A stretch of DNA of 39,069 nucleotides from Beijerinckiaceae bacterium. Lineage in GTDB: Bacteria; Pseudomonadota; Alphaproteobacteria; Rhizobiales; Beijerinckiaceae. The notes under the pieces are model-generated. The model ran no database searches. It saw only the letters and a program-made list of their open reading frames with translations, and was not told the DNA's origin. Below are positions 7,625-15,580 of the stretch, piece after piece. The stretch covers positions 1 through 39,069 of the forward strand of contig JALORF010000005.1 of NCBI GenBank assembly GCA_025459195.1. Reading direction: 5' to 3'. The first letter of the stretch is position 1. Each line of letters begins with the position of its first letter. The translations under genes were made by a program, and so were the position numbers.

Positions 7625-8503
7625 ATGGCGATGGCACCAACTCTGAAACAGCGCCTCGCCGGCCCGCCCATCCTCCTGGCGCCGGGCATCTTTGATCCGC
7701 TCACCGCAGCGCTGGCCAGCGATGCCGGCGCCGAAGCGCTGTATCTCTCCGGTGCTGCCCTCGCCTACACACGCCTCGGGCGGCCGGACATCGGCCTCGT
7801 GACCATGAGCGAAGTCGCCGAGACCATCACCCTGATCCGAGACCGGGTGGCGACACCGCTGATCGTTGATGCCGACAATGGCTATGGCAACGCCCTCAAC
7901 ATGCAGCGCACTGTGCGCCTGTTCGAACGGGCCGGTGCCAACGCCTTGCAGATCGAGGATCAGAGCTATCCCAAGCGCTGCGGCCATCTGGCCGAAAAGC
8001 GGCTCGTCAGCGCTTCTGAAATGGCCGGCAAGGTGCGCGCTGCCGCCGATGCGCGCCAGAGCGCCGACACACTGATCATCGCCCGCACCGACGCCATTGC
8101 CGTCGAGGGTTTCAGCGCCGCCATTGACCGGGCCGCGCTCTATGCCGAGGCTGGCGCGGATGTCCTGTTCGTCGAGGCCCCCGGCTCTGCGGAGGAACTG
8201 GGCAAGGTCGTGGCGGCATTGGGCCAACGCCTGCCGCTGATGGCCAACATGGTCGAGGGAGGCAAGACGCCGATCCTCACCAGCGCCGAATTGCAGGCGA
8301 TCGGCTTCTCGCTGGTGATCTTTCCCGGCGGCATCGTGCGCGCCATCGCCCGCACGGCGCAGGCGTTCTACGCGACATTGGTGCGCGACGGCACCAGCGC
8401 GGCTTTCCGCAACCAGATGTTCGATTTCGGCAGTCTCAACGAGGTGATCGGCACTGCCGGGATGCTGGCACTCGGCAAATCCTATGAGGGCGATGGCCAA
8501 TGA
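7625..8503 (+). CDS. Isocitrate lyase / PEP mutase family protein, probable 2-hydroxy-diacid lyase
   Basis: A TIM-barrel enzyme of 292 residues. It has the Mg-binding D82-A-D84-N-G-Y-G segment, I110-E111-D112-Q, and the active-loop motif K117-R-C119-G-H121, whose Cys is the catalytic acid/base in true lyases (isocitrate, methylisocitrate and dimethylmalate lyase). A later NMVEGGKTP at 208-216 resembles dimethylmalate lyase and its near relatives more than PrpB. Such enzymes cleave a 2-hydroxy dicarboxylic acid into a 2-oxoacid and a carboxylic acid. With a LeuCD-type hydro-lyase in the same operon, substrates of the citramalate or 2,3-dimethylmalate kind are plausible (inference). Oxaloacetate hydrolase or decarboxylase activity is an alternative. 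The stop overlaps hyuB by four bases. Confidence 0.85.
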   Translation: MAMAPTLKQRLAGPPILLAPGIFDPLTAALASDAGAEALYLSGAALAYTRLGRPDIGLVTMSEVAETITLIRDRVATPLIVDADNGYGNALNMQRTVRLFERAGANALQIEDQSYPKRCGHLAEKRLVSASEMAGKVRAAADARQSADTLIIARTDAIAVEGFSAAIDRAALYAEAGADVLFVEAPGSAEELGKVVAALGQRLPLMANMVEGGKTPILTSAELQAIGFSLVIFPGGIVRAIARTAQAFYATLVRDGTSAAFRNQMFDFGSLNEVIGTAGMLALGKSYEGDGQ

Positions 8504-10176
8504 GCGCGCTCGATCCCGTCACCTTCGCCATCCTTGCCGGCCGCCTCGAACAGGTGGCCGACGAGATGGATGCCACGCTCTACCGCTCGGCCTTCAATCC
8601 GATCATTGCCGAGGCGCGCGATGCCTGCCATGGGCTTTATCATGCCACCACCGGCGCGACGCTGGTGCAGGGAGCCAAGGGCCTGCCGATTTTCGTCGGT
8701 GCCATGGCTTTTGCGGTCAAGGCGGTGATCGACAAGGTGGCCGAAGGGGCCGGGATCGAAGATGGTGATACCTTCATCTTCAATGACCCCTATGCCGGCG
8801 GCACCCATCTAAACGATTTCAGATTGGTGCGCCCGCTCATTCGGCAAGGCCGGATTTTCGCCTGGCTGGCTTCGGTCGGCCATTGGCTGGACATCGGCGG
8901 AAATGTGCCTGGCGGCTACAATCCGCAAGCGACCGAGTGCTTTCAGGAAGGGGTGCTGATCCCGCCCGTCAAGCTCTTCAGGGCCGGCGTGCTCCAGCAG
9001 GATATTGTCGATATCCTGCAAGCCAACACCCGCCTGCCGCGCTCCAACTGGGGCGATCTCAATGGCCAGCTCAACGCGCTCGACCTCGGCGAAAAGCGCT
9101 TCCACGCCCTGATCGACGAGTATGGCGACGACGTCGTCACGGCGGCGCTCGATGCCGCCTCCGCCCGCGCCGACGCCCTGATGCGCCAGAACATCTCAGC
9201 CCTGCCGGACGGCCGCTACAGCTTCGAGGACTATCTCGACAATGACGGCATCGTCGACGAGCGCCTGACCATTGCGCTCGACCTGACCATCGCAGGCGAC
9301 ACGATGAGGCTGGATTTCTCGCGCTCGTCGCCGCCTTGCCGGGGCCCGGTCAACATCGCCCGGTCCACTGCCGTCGCCTGCTGTTATGTGGCGCTGAAGC
9401 ATGTCTTCACCACCGTTCCGGCCAATGCCGGCTGCCTCAATCCGATCAGCTTCGACATCCCCAACACGACCTTTCTCGGCGTCAGCGCCCCGCGCCCGGT
9501 GGCCGGCTATACCGAGACGATCCTGCGCATGATCGGCGTCGTCTTTGGCGCGCTGGCCAAGGCAGACCCCGCCCGCGCCACGGCCGCGCCCTTCGGCACC
9601 ATCAACGCGCTGTCCATCGCCGGCCACAGACCCGGCGGCGAGCGCTGGGTGATGTTCTCGTTCTTCGGCGGCGGGCTTGGCGGCAATCCGCTCTCGGATG
9701 GCCTCAACCATGCCAACAACCCGATCTCCACAGCCACGATTCCGCCTGCCGAGATCATGGAAGCATCCTACCCGGTCATGTTCACGCAATGGGCCTTGCG
9801 CCCCGACAGCGCCGGGGCCGGTGAGCATCGCGGCGGCTTCGGCGCGATCTACGAAATCGAGATCCTGTCGCCTGCCGGTGCGGACATCTCGCTGCTGGGC
9901 GAACGCGGACGCTATGCGCCTTTCGGTGTCGATGGCGGCGGCCCTGCTGCGCTCAACACCTTCACCTGGGACAGCGACGAAGGGCCGCGCACCGCGCCCA
10001 TGGCCTCGAAGATCACCGGCGTTCGGCTCAAGCAAGGCCAGCGCCTCAGGCTGGAAACGCCCGGCGGCGGCGGCTGGGGAGACCCGGCCAAGCGCTCGCC
10101 TGACGCCATTGCCCGCGATGTCCGGCAGCAACTCGTCACGCCTGGCGCTGCCGGCGCAAGGGTGGCCGCGCCATGA
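8500..10176 (+). CDS. hyuB: Hydantoinase/oxoprolinase family protein, subunit B
   Basis: A 558-residue HyuB-type subunit. It starts with the family hallmark DPVTFAILAGRLEQVADEMD, has FNDPYAGGTHLNDF near residues 90-105, and ends with the conserved GGGGWGDP at about 522-529. HyuA-HyuB enzymes use ATP to hydrolyse cyclic amides (N-methylhydantoin, 5-oxoproline, caprolactam), and related pairs carboxylate ketones, so sequence class alone does not settle the reaction. The absence of a small third subunit argues mildly against the acetone carboxylase type. Start and stop overlap the genes on both sides by four bases, which indicates coupled translation with hyuA. Confidence 0.87.
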   Translation: MSALDPVTFAILAGRLEQVADEMDATLYRSAFNPIIAEARDACHGLYHATTGATLVQGAKGLPIFVGAMAFAVKAVIDKVAEGAGIEDGDTFIFNDPYAGGTHLNDFRLVRPLIRQGRIFAWLASVGHWLDIGGNVPGGYNPQATECFQEGVLIPPVKLFRAGVLQQDIVDILQANTRLPRSNWGDLNGQLNALDLGEKRFHALIDEYGDDVVTAALDAASARADALMRQNISALPDGRYSFEDYLDNDGIVDERLTIALDLTIAGDTMRLDFSRSSPPCRGPVNIARSTAVACCYVALKHVFTTVPANAGCLNPISFDIPNTTFLGVSAPRPVAGYTETILRMIGVVFGALAKADPARATAAPFGTINALSIAGHRPGGERWVMFSFFGGGLGGNPLSDGLNHANNPISTATIPPAEIMEASYPVMFTQWALRPDSAGAGEHRGGFGAIYEIEILSPAGADISLLGERGRYAPFGVDGGGPAALNTFTWDSDEGPRTAPMASKITGVRLKQGQRLRLETPGGGGWGDPAKRSPDAIARDVRQQLVTPGAAGARVAAP

Positions 10177-12233
10177 GCCCGCACCGCACCCTTGTCGGCG
10201 TCGATGTTGGCGGCACCTTCACCGACCTCGCCTTCTTTGACGAAGCCACGCGCACATTCCGCACCGCCAAGGCCCCTTCCAACCGCGGCGATGAGGCCGT
10301 TGGCTTCATCGAGGGGCTGAAGCGGCTCGGGCCGATTGCGGAGCTCGGTGCCATCATCCATGGCACCACGGTTGGAACCAATGCGCTGCTCGAACGCAAG
10401 GGTGCGAGAATTGGCCTGATCACCACGCCGGGCTTTCGCGATGCACTGGAAATGCGGCGGCGCGACCGGCCAAACACCTGGGGCCTGTGGGGTGACTTCA
10501 CGCCGATCGCCAGCCGCGAGATGCGCCTGGAAGTGCCCGAGCGCACCCTTGCCGACGGCACCATCCGGACCGCCATCGACAGCGCCTCCGTCCAGGCTGC
10601 CTGCCGCGCCCTGCTTGCTGAAGGAGCGGAAGCGCTGGCCATCGTCTTCATCAACGCCTACGCCAACCCTGCCAACGAACGCGCCGCCTATGAGGCCGCC
10701 AGGGCGATCTGGCCCAATCCGCATGTGGCGCACTCAGCCCAGATCCTGCCCGAAATCCGCGAGTTCGAGCGCACCTCGACCACTGCCCTCAATGCCTATC
10801 TGCAACCCGTTGTCGCCAGCTACCTGACGCGGCTGGAGGCAGGCCTTGAGGCTGAGGCTTTCAGCGGCTCGTTCCACATCGTCCAGTCCAATGGCGGGGT
10901 GATGTCGACGGCGACGGCCCGCAAATTCCCGGTCCGCACCGCCCTGTCCGGGCCGGCGGCCGGCGTGATTGCCGCGGCCGCCATTGCCTCCGCCGCCGGC
11001 TATCCCGACATCGTGACAGCCGATCTGGGGGGCACCTCCTTCGATGTTTCGCTGGTGGCAGGCGGCAAGGCTTCGCTCGCAGCCCAGACAACCATCGACT
11101 TCGGCATGGTGGTGCGCACACCCATGATCGAGATCACCACCATCGGAGCAGGCGGCGGCTCCATTGCCCATGTCGATGCCGGTGGCCTGCTTGGCGTTGG
11201 GCCGGAAAGCGCCGGCTCGCGGCCTGGGCCTGTCGCCTACGGGCAGGGCAACACCCGCCCCACCCTCACCGATGCCAACATCGTGCTGGGCCGGATCAAT
11301 GCCGACAAGCCGATTGGCGGCAAACTCGCCCGGCTCGATGTGGAAGCGGCGCGGGCCGCCATCCTCACGAGCATCGGCGAGCCGCTGGGGCTTGGCGCAG
11401 AAGCTGCGGCAGAAGCCGTCATCCGTGTCGCCAACGCCCGCATGGCCGGTGCGATCCGGCTGGTGTCAATCGAGCGCGGCCACGATCCGGCACGCTTCAC
11501 CGCGGTGCCGTTCGGCGGCGGCGGTGCGCTGCATGTCGGCGCGCTGATCCGCGATGTCGGCCTCAGATCCGCCCTCGTGCCGCGCTATCCGGGCATCACC
11601 TCGGCGCTGGGCTGCATCATGGCCGACATCCGCCACGATCAGGTCATGACCGTGAACCTGATGCTCGATGGCGTCGATGCCGGTGCGCTCGATGCGCGCA
11701 TGGTCGAGGCAGGCCGACAGGCTCACGCGGTGGTGGCCGCCTCCGGGCTCAGCATGGAGCGGATCGACATCACCTACGAACTCGACATGCACTATCAGGG
11801 TCAGACCCATACGGTGGCGGTGCCGCTGCCGGTGACCCTCGCTGGCGAAGCCGGAACGGGCATCTCGCAGGCCATCATCCGCGAAGCCTTCGAGCGCGCC
11901 TATGCGGCCGCCTTCTCGCGCCTGTTGCCCGGCATTCCGGTTCGCATCGTCAACCTGCGCACCGCTGCCATCGGCAGGAGACCTGCCTTTGATCTCAAGG
12001 CCCTGGCCCCGCCAGCGGATTCAACACGCGAGGCAGCACGGCTCGGCAGCCGCAAGGTCTGGTTCGATGGCGGCTGGCACGAGGCCTCGATCTGGGACCG
12101 GCTGGCCCTGCCCGTGGGTGCCGAGATCGCAGGCCCCGCCATTCTCGAACAACCCGATGCCACCACCGTGATCGATCCTGGCCTGGTGGCGCGGGTGGAC
12201 GGGTTCGGGAATTTGATCGTGGAGAGGATGTGA
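10173..12233 (+). CDS. hyuA: Hydantoinase/oxoprolinase family protein, subunit A
   Basis: A 686-residue HyuA-type ATP-binding subunit of the actin/hexokinase-like fold. The phosphate-1 motif is G9-V-D11-V-G-G-T-F-T-D18, followed by I-H63-G-T-T-V-G-T-N70-A-L-L-E-R-K-G. Later come SGPAAGVIAAAAIA and DLGGTSFDVSL (about 260-300), and GAGGGSIAHVD. It should phosphorylate the amide or carboxylate to drive ring opening in complex with HyuB. Length fits the two-subunit hydantoinase type (a fused oxoprolinase would be about 1,200 residues or more). A 142-base gap with an inverted pair of repeats separates it from the next gene. Confidence 0.87.
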   Translation: MSPHRTLVGVDVGGTFTDLAFFDEATRTFRTAKAPSNRGDEAVGFIEGLKRLGPIAELGAIIHGTTVGTNALLERKGARIGLITTPGFRDALEMRRRDRPNTWGLWGDFTPIASREMRLEVPERTLADGTIRTAIDSASVQAACRALLAEGAEALAIVFINAYANPANERAAYEAARAIWPNPHVAHSAQILPEIREFERTSTTALNAYLQPVVASYLTRLEAGLEAEAFSGSFHIVQSNGGVMSTATARKFPVRTALSGPAAGVIAAAAIASAAGYPDIVTADLGGTSFDVSLVAGGKASLAAQTTIDFGMVVRTPMIEITTIGAGGGSIAHVDAGGLLGVGPESAGSRPGPVAYGQGNTRPTLTDANIVLGRINADKPIGGKLARLDVEAARAAILTSIGEPLGLGAEAAAEAVIRVANARMAGAIRLVSIERGHDPARFTAVPFGGGGALHVGALIRDVGLRSALVPRYPGITSALGCIMADIRHDQVMTVNLMLDGVDAGALDARMVEAGRQAHAVVAASGLSMERIDITYELDMHYQGQTHTVAVPLPVTLAGEAGTGISQAIIREAFERAYAAAFSRLLPGIPVRIVNLRTAAIGRRPAFDLKALAPPADSTREAARLGSRKVWFDGGWHEASIWDRLALPVGAEIAGPAILEQPDATTVIDPGLVARVDGFGNLIVERM

Positions 12234-12263
12234 TGACCACGAACACACATCTCAACCCGCGCA

Positions 12264-12290
12264 GTCATCCCGGCCTTGAGCCGGGATCAA
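12264..12290 (+). repeat. REP-like palindromic element, forward copy A
   Basis: The element carries an 8-bp stem (ATCCCGGC 12267-12274 with GCCGGGAT 12280-12287) around CTTGA. The first 25 bases are identical to the copy at 33404-33428 and to the reverse complement of 12336-12360. It lies in the hyuA-isochorismatase gap. Confidence 0.85.
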
Positions 12291-12335
12291 CTGTTGCACC
12301 CCACAACACTGGACGTGTTTGGCTGCATGCCGAGC

Positions 12336-12360
12336 GATCCCGGCTCAAGGCCGGGATGAC
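12336..12360 (-). repeat. REP-like palindromic element, inverted copy B
   Basis: It is an exact 25-base reverse complement of copy A (12264-12288), with 47 bases between the two. As RNA the pair could form two small hairpins or one long stem of 25 pairs. The head-to-head arrangement is like that of BIME units built from REP sequences. It ends 15 bases before the next start codon. Confidence 0.85.
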
Positions 12361-12375
12361 AGCGAAGGAATTGGC

Positions 12376-12990
12376 ATGAGCATCTCACTTCTCAGCCCCG
12401 CCAACACGGCCCTGCTGCTCTGCGATTTGCAGAATGACTTCATTCATCCCGATGGCGCCTATGCGCGCGGCGGCCAGTCCGCCCCCGAGATCGCGGCGCT
12501 GCCGGCCCGCATCAGGCCGCTTGCCGATGCGCTCAGAAAGCGCGGCGGCCTTGTGCTCGCCACGCAGTTCACGCTGGTGCCAGGCCGGGCCGGCGAGCCG
12601 CTGATCGCACCGCACCTCAGGCAGTTGCGACCTTTCCTGCGCAAAGGCGATTTTGCGCCCGGTTCATGGGGCAATGCCACTGTCAATGAGCTGCAGCCAG
12701 TCGATGCTGCCGTGGAAAAGATCGCCTATTCCGCCTTTTACATGACACGACTCGAGTGGCTTGTGAGGAAGCTCGGCATCACGCGCCTTCTGGTCTGCGG
12801 CATCGTCACCAATGGTGGCGTCGCCTCCACGGTGCGCGACGCGCATGTGCGCGAGATCGACACGATTGTGCTTGAGGATGGCTGCGCCGCATTCTCGCCC
12901 GCCGTCCACGAGACCGCGATCAACGCCTTGCGCCCGGTCGGTCGCGTCGCCACCATCGCCGACATGATCGCCGAGGTGGAGGCGGCATGA
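12376..12990 (+). CDS. Isochorismatase-fold protein lacking the nucleophilic cysteine
   Basis: A 204-residue cysteine-hydrolase-fold protein. The catalytic Asp is present as D17 in LLLCDLQNDF and the Lys as K115 in VEKIAYSAFYMT. The segment that normally reads G-x-x-T-x-x-C-V is G142-I-V-T145-N-G-G148-V149, so Gly stands where N-carbamoylsarcosine amidases and nicotinamidases have Cys. True isochorismatases (EntB, PhzD) also have Gly there and hydrolyse a vinyl ether instead of an amide. An upstream frame opens at 12319 but lies in the repeat element; ATG 12376 fits the family start. The stop overlaps the leuC-like gene (ATGA). The role in the pathway is unknown: a non-amidase hydrolase or a lyase are both possible. 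Confidence 0.82.
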   Translation: MSISLLSPANTALLLCDLQNDFIHPDGAYARGGQSAPEIAALPARIRPLADALRKRGGLVLATQFTLVPGRAGEPLIAPHLRQLRPFLRKGDFAPGSWGNATVNELQPVDAAVEKIAYSAFYMTRLEWLVRKLGITRLLVCGIVTNGGVASTVRDAHVREIDTIVLEDGCAAFSPAVHETAINALRPVGRVATIADMIAEVEAA

Positions 12991-14399
12991 GTGCGGTGCC
13001 CCGCACCCTGTTCGACAAGCTCTGGGACGAGCATGTCATCGCCGTGCGCGAGGATGGCGAAACGCTGCTCTGGGTCGACCGGCACTTCGTGCACGAGGGC
13101 TCGCACCACGCCTTCCGCAAGCTCGACGAGCGCGGAGCCGCCTTGGCGGAACCGGCCCTGACCTTCGGCGTCGCCGACCACTATGTGCCGACGCGCGGCC
13201 GCCCGGTGATCGCCGACAGGGAGGTGGCCGGCATGGTCGAGCGGCTGTCCGGCAATGCCCGGCAGCATGGTTTCAGACTGTTCGGGCTGGATGATCCGGC
13301 GCAGGGCATCGTGCATGTCGTTGGCCCGGAACAGGGGCTGACATTGCCCGGCCTGCTGATCGTTTGCGGCGACAGCCACACCTCGACGCACGGGGCCTTC
13401 GGGGCCTATGCCTTCGGCATTGGCGCATCCGAGGTGGCGCATGTGCTGATGACGCAGACCTTGTGGCAGCGGAAGCCCAAGCGCATGCGCATCACGGTGA
13501 CGGGGCAACTCGGTGCCCATGTCAGCGCCAAGGATCTGGCGCTGCACGTCATCGCCAGCATCGGCACCAATGGCGCGCAAGGGCATGCGCTCGAATATGC
13601 CGGCCCGGCGATATCAAGCCTGTCGATGGAGGGCCGACTGACCTTGTGCAACATGTCGATCGAGGCTGGTGCGCGCTGCGCGATGGTGGCACCGGACGAC
13701 ACGACCTTCGCATGGCTCGCCGGCAGGCCATTCGCGCCTTCCGGTGCCGGGCTCGACGAAGCGATCGGCCGCTGGCGCGCACTTGCCAGTGACGCAAGCG
13801 CCGTGTTCGACCGCGACATCGTCATCGATGGCGATGCGGTCGCCCCGACCGTGACCTGGGGCACCAGCCCGGAGGATGCCCTGCCGATCTCCGGGCGCGT
13901 TCCCGACCCCGATGCGATCGTGGCCGATCCGGCCAGGCGGGCTTATATTGCCGATGCCCTTGGCTACATGGGGCTTGCGGCTGGCATGCCGCTGGCGGCC
14001 GTGGCTGTCGACCGCATCTTCATTGGCTCGTGCACCAATGCCCGCCTTGAGGACCTGCGCGCGGCGGCTTCGGTGCTGCGCGGGCGCAAGTCCCTTGTTC
14101 CAGGGCTGGTCTCGCCCGGCTCCAGCCTGGTCAAGCGACAGGCGGAGACGGAAGGGCTGGACCGGGTTTTCATCGATGCCGGGCTGACCTGGGCCGATTC
14201 CGGCTGCTCGATGTGCGTGGGCATGAATGGCGACCTGGTCGCCTCGGGCGAGCGCTGCGCCTCGACCACCAACCGCAATTTCAGGGGACGGCAAGGGCTG
14301 GGTGCCCGCACGCATCTGATGTCGCCAGCCATGGTCGCCGCCGCTGCCGTCACTGGCCGGCTGACGGATGTGCGGACCTTGCCACAGCTGGAGGCCTGA
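12987..14399 (+). CDS. Aconitase-family hydro-lyase, large subunit (LeuC-like)
   Basis: A 470-residue homologue of 3-isopropylmalate dehydratase large subunit, similar along its whole length. The three [4Fe-4S] ligands are C349 (GSCTN) and C407 and C410 (SGCSMC). The substrate region keeps CGDSHTSTHGAFGA (127-140), TLCNMSIEAGAR (219-230), and CASTTNRNFRGRQG (424-437). It should form a heterodimer with the next gene and add or remove water at a C=C bond of a dicarboxylic acid in the cytoplasm. LeuC is the nearest well-known family, but the catabolic operon, with importer, HyuAB and lyase, suggests a different substrate, such as citraconate or dimethylmaleate (inference). The gene overlaps the preceding one and is three bases from the small subunit. 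Confidence 0.9.
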   Translation: MSAVPRTLFDKLWDEHVIAVREDGETLLWVDRHFVHEGSHHAFRKLDERGAALAEPALTFGVADHYVPTRGRPVIADREVAGMVERLSGNARQHGFRLFGLDDPAQGIVHVVGPEQGLTLPGLLIVCGDSHTSTHGAFGAYAFGIGASEVAHVLMTQTLWQRKPKRMRITVTGQLGAHVSAKDLALHVIASIGTNGAQGHALEYAGPAISSLSMEGRLTLCNMSIEAGARCAMVAPDDTTFAWLAGRPFAPSGAGLDEAIGRWRALASDASAVFDRDIVIDGDAVAPTVTWGTSPEDALPISGRVPDPDAIVADPARRAYIADALGYMGLAAGMPLAAVAVDRIFIGSCTNARLEDLRAAASVLRGRKSLVPGLVSPGSSLVKRQAETEGLDRVFIDAGLTWADSGCSMCVGMNGDLVASGERCASTTNRNFRGRQGLGARTHLMSPAMVAAAAVTGRLTDVRTLPQLEA

Positions 14400-14402
14400 A
14401 GC

Positions 14403-15080
14403 ATGCAGCCCTTCACCAGCCTGACCGCCCCCGCCTGCCCGCTTGGCCTCGCCAATGTCGACACGGATCAGTTGATTCCGGCGCGCTTCATGAAGCGCTC
14501 GCGGGCCGATGGCTATGGCGGCGTCCTGCTGCATGATCTGCGCTTTGACGAGCAGGGCGAGCCGCGCGCCGCATTCCCGCTCGATGATCCGCGCCATGCC
14601 GGAGCACGCATTCTGGTCGCGCGCCGCACGTTCGGCACCGGTTCCTCCCGTGAGGCCGCAGTCTATGCGCTGTGGGATTACGGCATTGCCTGCGTCATTG
14701 CCCCGTCCTTCGGCGACATCTTCGCCTCGAATGCCGTCAAGAACGGGCTCCTTCCAGCCCAGGTGAGCGACGCCGACGCGGAAACCTTGCTTGCGCTGCT
14801 TGCCGGCGGTGGCCACCTCACCGTCGATCTGGAGGCGATGGCAATCACACTGGCGGGCAAGGACGGCAGCGGCCAGCCGCAACAGCGCTTCAGCTTCACA
14901 ATCGATCCGGTGCGCCGCCTGCAACTGCTGAACGGTTGGGATGACATCGACCTGACCATACGTCACACTGCCGAGATCGCCCGCTACCGGTCTGAACGTG
15001 CCCGGAGCCAGCCGTGGACCTTTCCCGAAGCGGCGGAGGAGACAAGGCCAGACCAGGCCGTTCAGGCCATGAAGCTGTAG
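14403..15080 (+). CDS. Aconitase-family hydro-lyase, small subunit (LeuD-like)
   Basis: A 225-residue swivel-domain subunit. It has NVDTDQLIPARFMKRS (about 18-33), the loop FGTGSSREAAVYALWDYGI (about 78-96), and FASNAVKNGLLP (about 106-117). It completes the active site of the large subunit. The loop reads T-F-G-T-G-S-S-R-E, against the usual N-F-G-C/S-G-S-S-R-E of LeuD, and the protein is longer by some 20 residues at the C terminus; both fit a specialised paralogue. It is the last gene of the operon. Its 3' end overlaps by 19 bases with the convergent gene on the other strand. Confidence 0.88.
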   Translation: MQPFTSLTAPACPLGLANVDTDQLIPARFMKRSRADGYGGVLLHDLRFDEQGEPRAAFPLDDPRHAGARILVARRTFGTGSSREAAVYALWDYGIACVIAPSFGDIFASNAVKNGLLPAQVSDADAETLLALLAGGGHLTVDLEAMAITLAGKDGSGQPQQRFSFTIDPVRRLQLLNGWDDIDLTIRHTAEIARYRSERARSQPWTFPEAAEETRPDQAVQAMKL

Positions 15081-15580
15081 GCCTGCACCATTGACGGGTG
15101 ATGATTGAGCTGAATGCGCGAGGCGCGGACCTGCTCGGTGGCGGTGGAGGCACTGACCAGCAAAACCAGCGCGCCGCTGCGCAGACTGTCGAGAACCGCC
15201 TTGGACTGGCCTGGCGTCATCCATGGTGCCAGCGTCTTGCCGGCATCCGTGGATGGGGCCGCCGCTGCTTCCTGCCAGACCCGGTCGAACAGTTCGGGGG
15301 CTGTCACCTCGACGACCTGCCCCGCGAACTGGCGCTGTTCCACGCAGGGCACGCGGTCAACAGGCAGAGCCGAAGCCGACGCACCGATCACGCAGACCTG
15401 TGTGTCCGCCAGCCCGTCCTCATGCAGATCCCGCGTGGCAGAGGCTGCCAGATCGGCACCTTTGAAGGCTCCGATCACGATCCGGAACAACTGCTTGGCG
15501 TCGTCCATCGCTTCATCCGCCCGCTGTCGGGTTCGAGAACCGGTGCCGCTGGCACCCGCCCTGCATATGGCGTCAATCAT
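15062..15580 (-). CDS. Hypothetical protein translationally coupled to the FixK-like regulator
   Basis: A protein of 172 residues if started at ATG 15580, which overlaps the last codons of the fixK-like gene (ATGATTGA) and follows GAAGGCGAA. A shorter start at ATG 15508 gives 148 residues and begins right before the ordered part (DDAKQLFRIVIGAFKG). No signal peptide or membrane helix is seen. The N-terminal part, IVIGAF followed by a helix (AASATRDLHEDGL) and a strand (DTQVCVIG), resembles the alpha/beta start of general-stress YflT/DUF1269-type proteins, but this is a weak impression. It is downstream of fixK on the same strand, so it is probably expressed under low oxygen. Function is unknown. 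Confidence 0.65.
   Translation of the reverse strand: MIDAICRAGASGTGSRTRQRADEAMDDAKQLFRIVIGAFKGADLAASATRDLHEDGLADTQVCVIGASASALPVDRVPCVEQRQFAGQVVEVTAPELFDRVWQEAAAAPSTDAGKTLAPWMTPGQSKAVLDSLRSGALVLLVSASTATEQVRASRIQLNHHPSMVQAYSFMA

Noticed and set aside
12264-12360. Inverted repeats as ends of an insertion sequence
   Set aside because: Only 47 bases lie between them, with no transposase frame and no target duplication seen.
12376-12990. Naming this gene N-carbamoylsarcosine amidase from its neighbourhood with HyuAB
   Set aside because: The nucleophilic Cys is replaced by Gly, and the remaining operon genes do not fit creatinine breakdown.
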